The position numbers and the translations under genes were made by a program. 61,430 bases of DNA from Parapedobacter koreensis (GTDB lineage: Bacteria > Bacteroidota > Bacteroidia > Sphingobacteriales > Sphingobacteriaceae): the NCBI RefSeq assembly GCF_900109365.1, contig NZ_FNZR01000015.1, positions 1-61,430 on the forward strand. The letters run 5' to 3'. How positions within the stretch are numbered: the first letter of the stretch is position 1; each line of letters opens with the position of its first letter. Positions 61,329 to 61,430 of this stretch are shown piece by piece. Below the pieces are notes generated by a model, which was given only the letters and a program-made list of their open reading frames with translations, searched no databases and was not told the origin of the DNA.

Positions 61329-61430
61329 GGTGCTATCAAACTTACATAAAAATCGGGAATTATAATCGCGTTCAATAAAAATGGCGGCCACATCGTCCCT
61401 CCTTATTATCTTTATAATGAACTAAAGAAT

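Overview
The window looks like a chromosomal segment of a Bacteroidota bacterium, most likely of the Sphingobacteriaceae (Pedobacter/Parapedobacter/Sphingobacterium-like). Grounds: a SusC/SusD pair, TAnnTTTG-type promoter boxes, RHS proteins of the DUF6443 type split over two genes, and secreted proteins with the C-terminal region usually annotated 'tail fiber domain'. I found no rRNA, tRNA, CRISPR array or intact transposase. The organism call is an inference from gene families.

Region 1 (1-9.3 kb) is an accessory graveyard and immunity island. It holds two type II toxin-antitoxin pairs on the minus strand (PIN/VapC-like; a shortened RelE-like toxin), decayed XRE regulators, and about ten short plus-strand genes (many membrane, some in paralogous pairs) that look like polymorphic-toxin immunity genes. 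Between them lie fragments of RHS cores and one RHS C-terminal tip that is still open. Palindromes and terminators punctuate the array.

Region 2 (9.35-24.0 kb): a repeat-containing upstream element, a tail-fiber-like secreted protein, and a two-gene RHS system (A1 plus A2, A2 carrying core and variable tip), then immunity genes and displaced tips. The tips include a lipase-like one (Ser/Asp/His arrangement) with a membrane immunity candidate, an L,D-transpeptidase-like one with a lipoprotein immunity candidate, and a truncated copy of the A2 tip. Further immunity genes follow.

Region 3 (24.1-43.0 kb): the same upstream element, a collapsed tail-fiber relic, then an almost gapless plus-strand run: tail-fiber protein; secretin (GspD/PilQ type); GspL/PilM-PilN-like; GspM/PilO-like; FN3-like lipoprotein; GspC/PilP-like; YwqK/MORN-like protein; four more tail-fiber proteins; a second RHS pair (B1, B2); lipoprotein immunity; another toxin tail and a DUF1493 immunity gene. 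The run suggests one system: an envelope-spanning assembly, surface proteins with interchangeable N-terminal domains, and RHS toxin shells with interchangeable C-terminal toxins. No ATPase, polytopic platform protein, pseudopilin or prepilin peptidase is encoded here.

Region 4 (43.0-46.1 kb): deleted XRE genes, a small membrane ORF, a DUF433/DUF5615 toxin-antitoxin pair, a decayed RHS tip, and a third copy of the upstream element before a seventh tail-fiber gene.

Region 5 (46.4-61.4 kb) is ordinary: DinB-like protein, SusC/SusD transporter, CvfB-like RNA-binding protein, Gfo/Idh/MocA oxidoreductase, RibD-C/DHFR-like protein, a SatD/DUF3307 pair behind three 28-bp-spaced palindromic sites, MarR fragment, manganese catalase, two alpha/beta hydrolases, an Smr-domain protein and a SAM-dependent methyltransferase.
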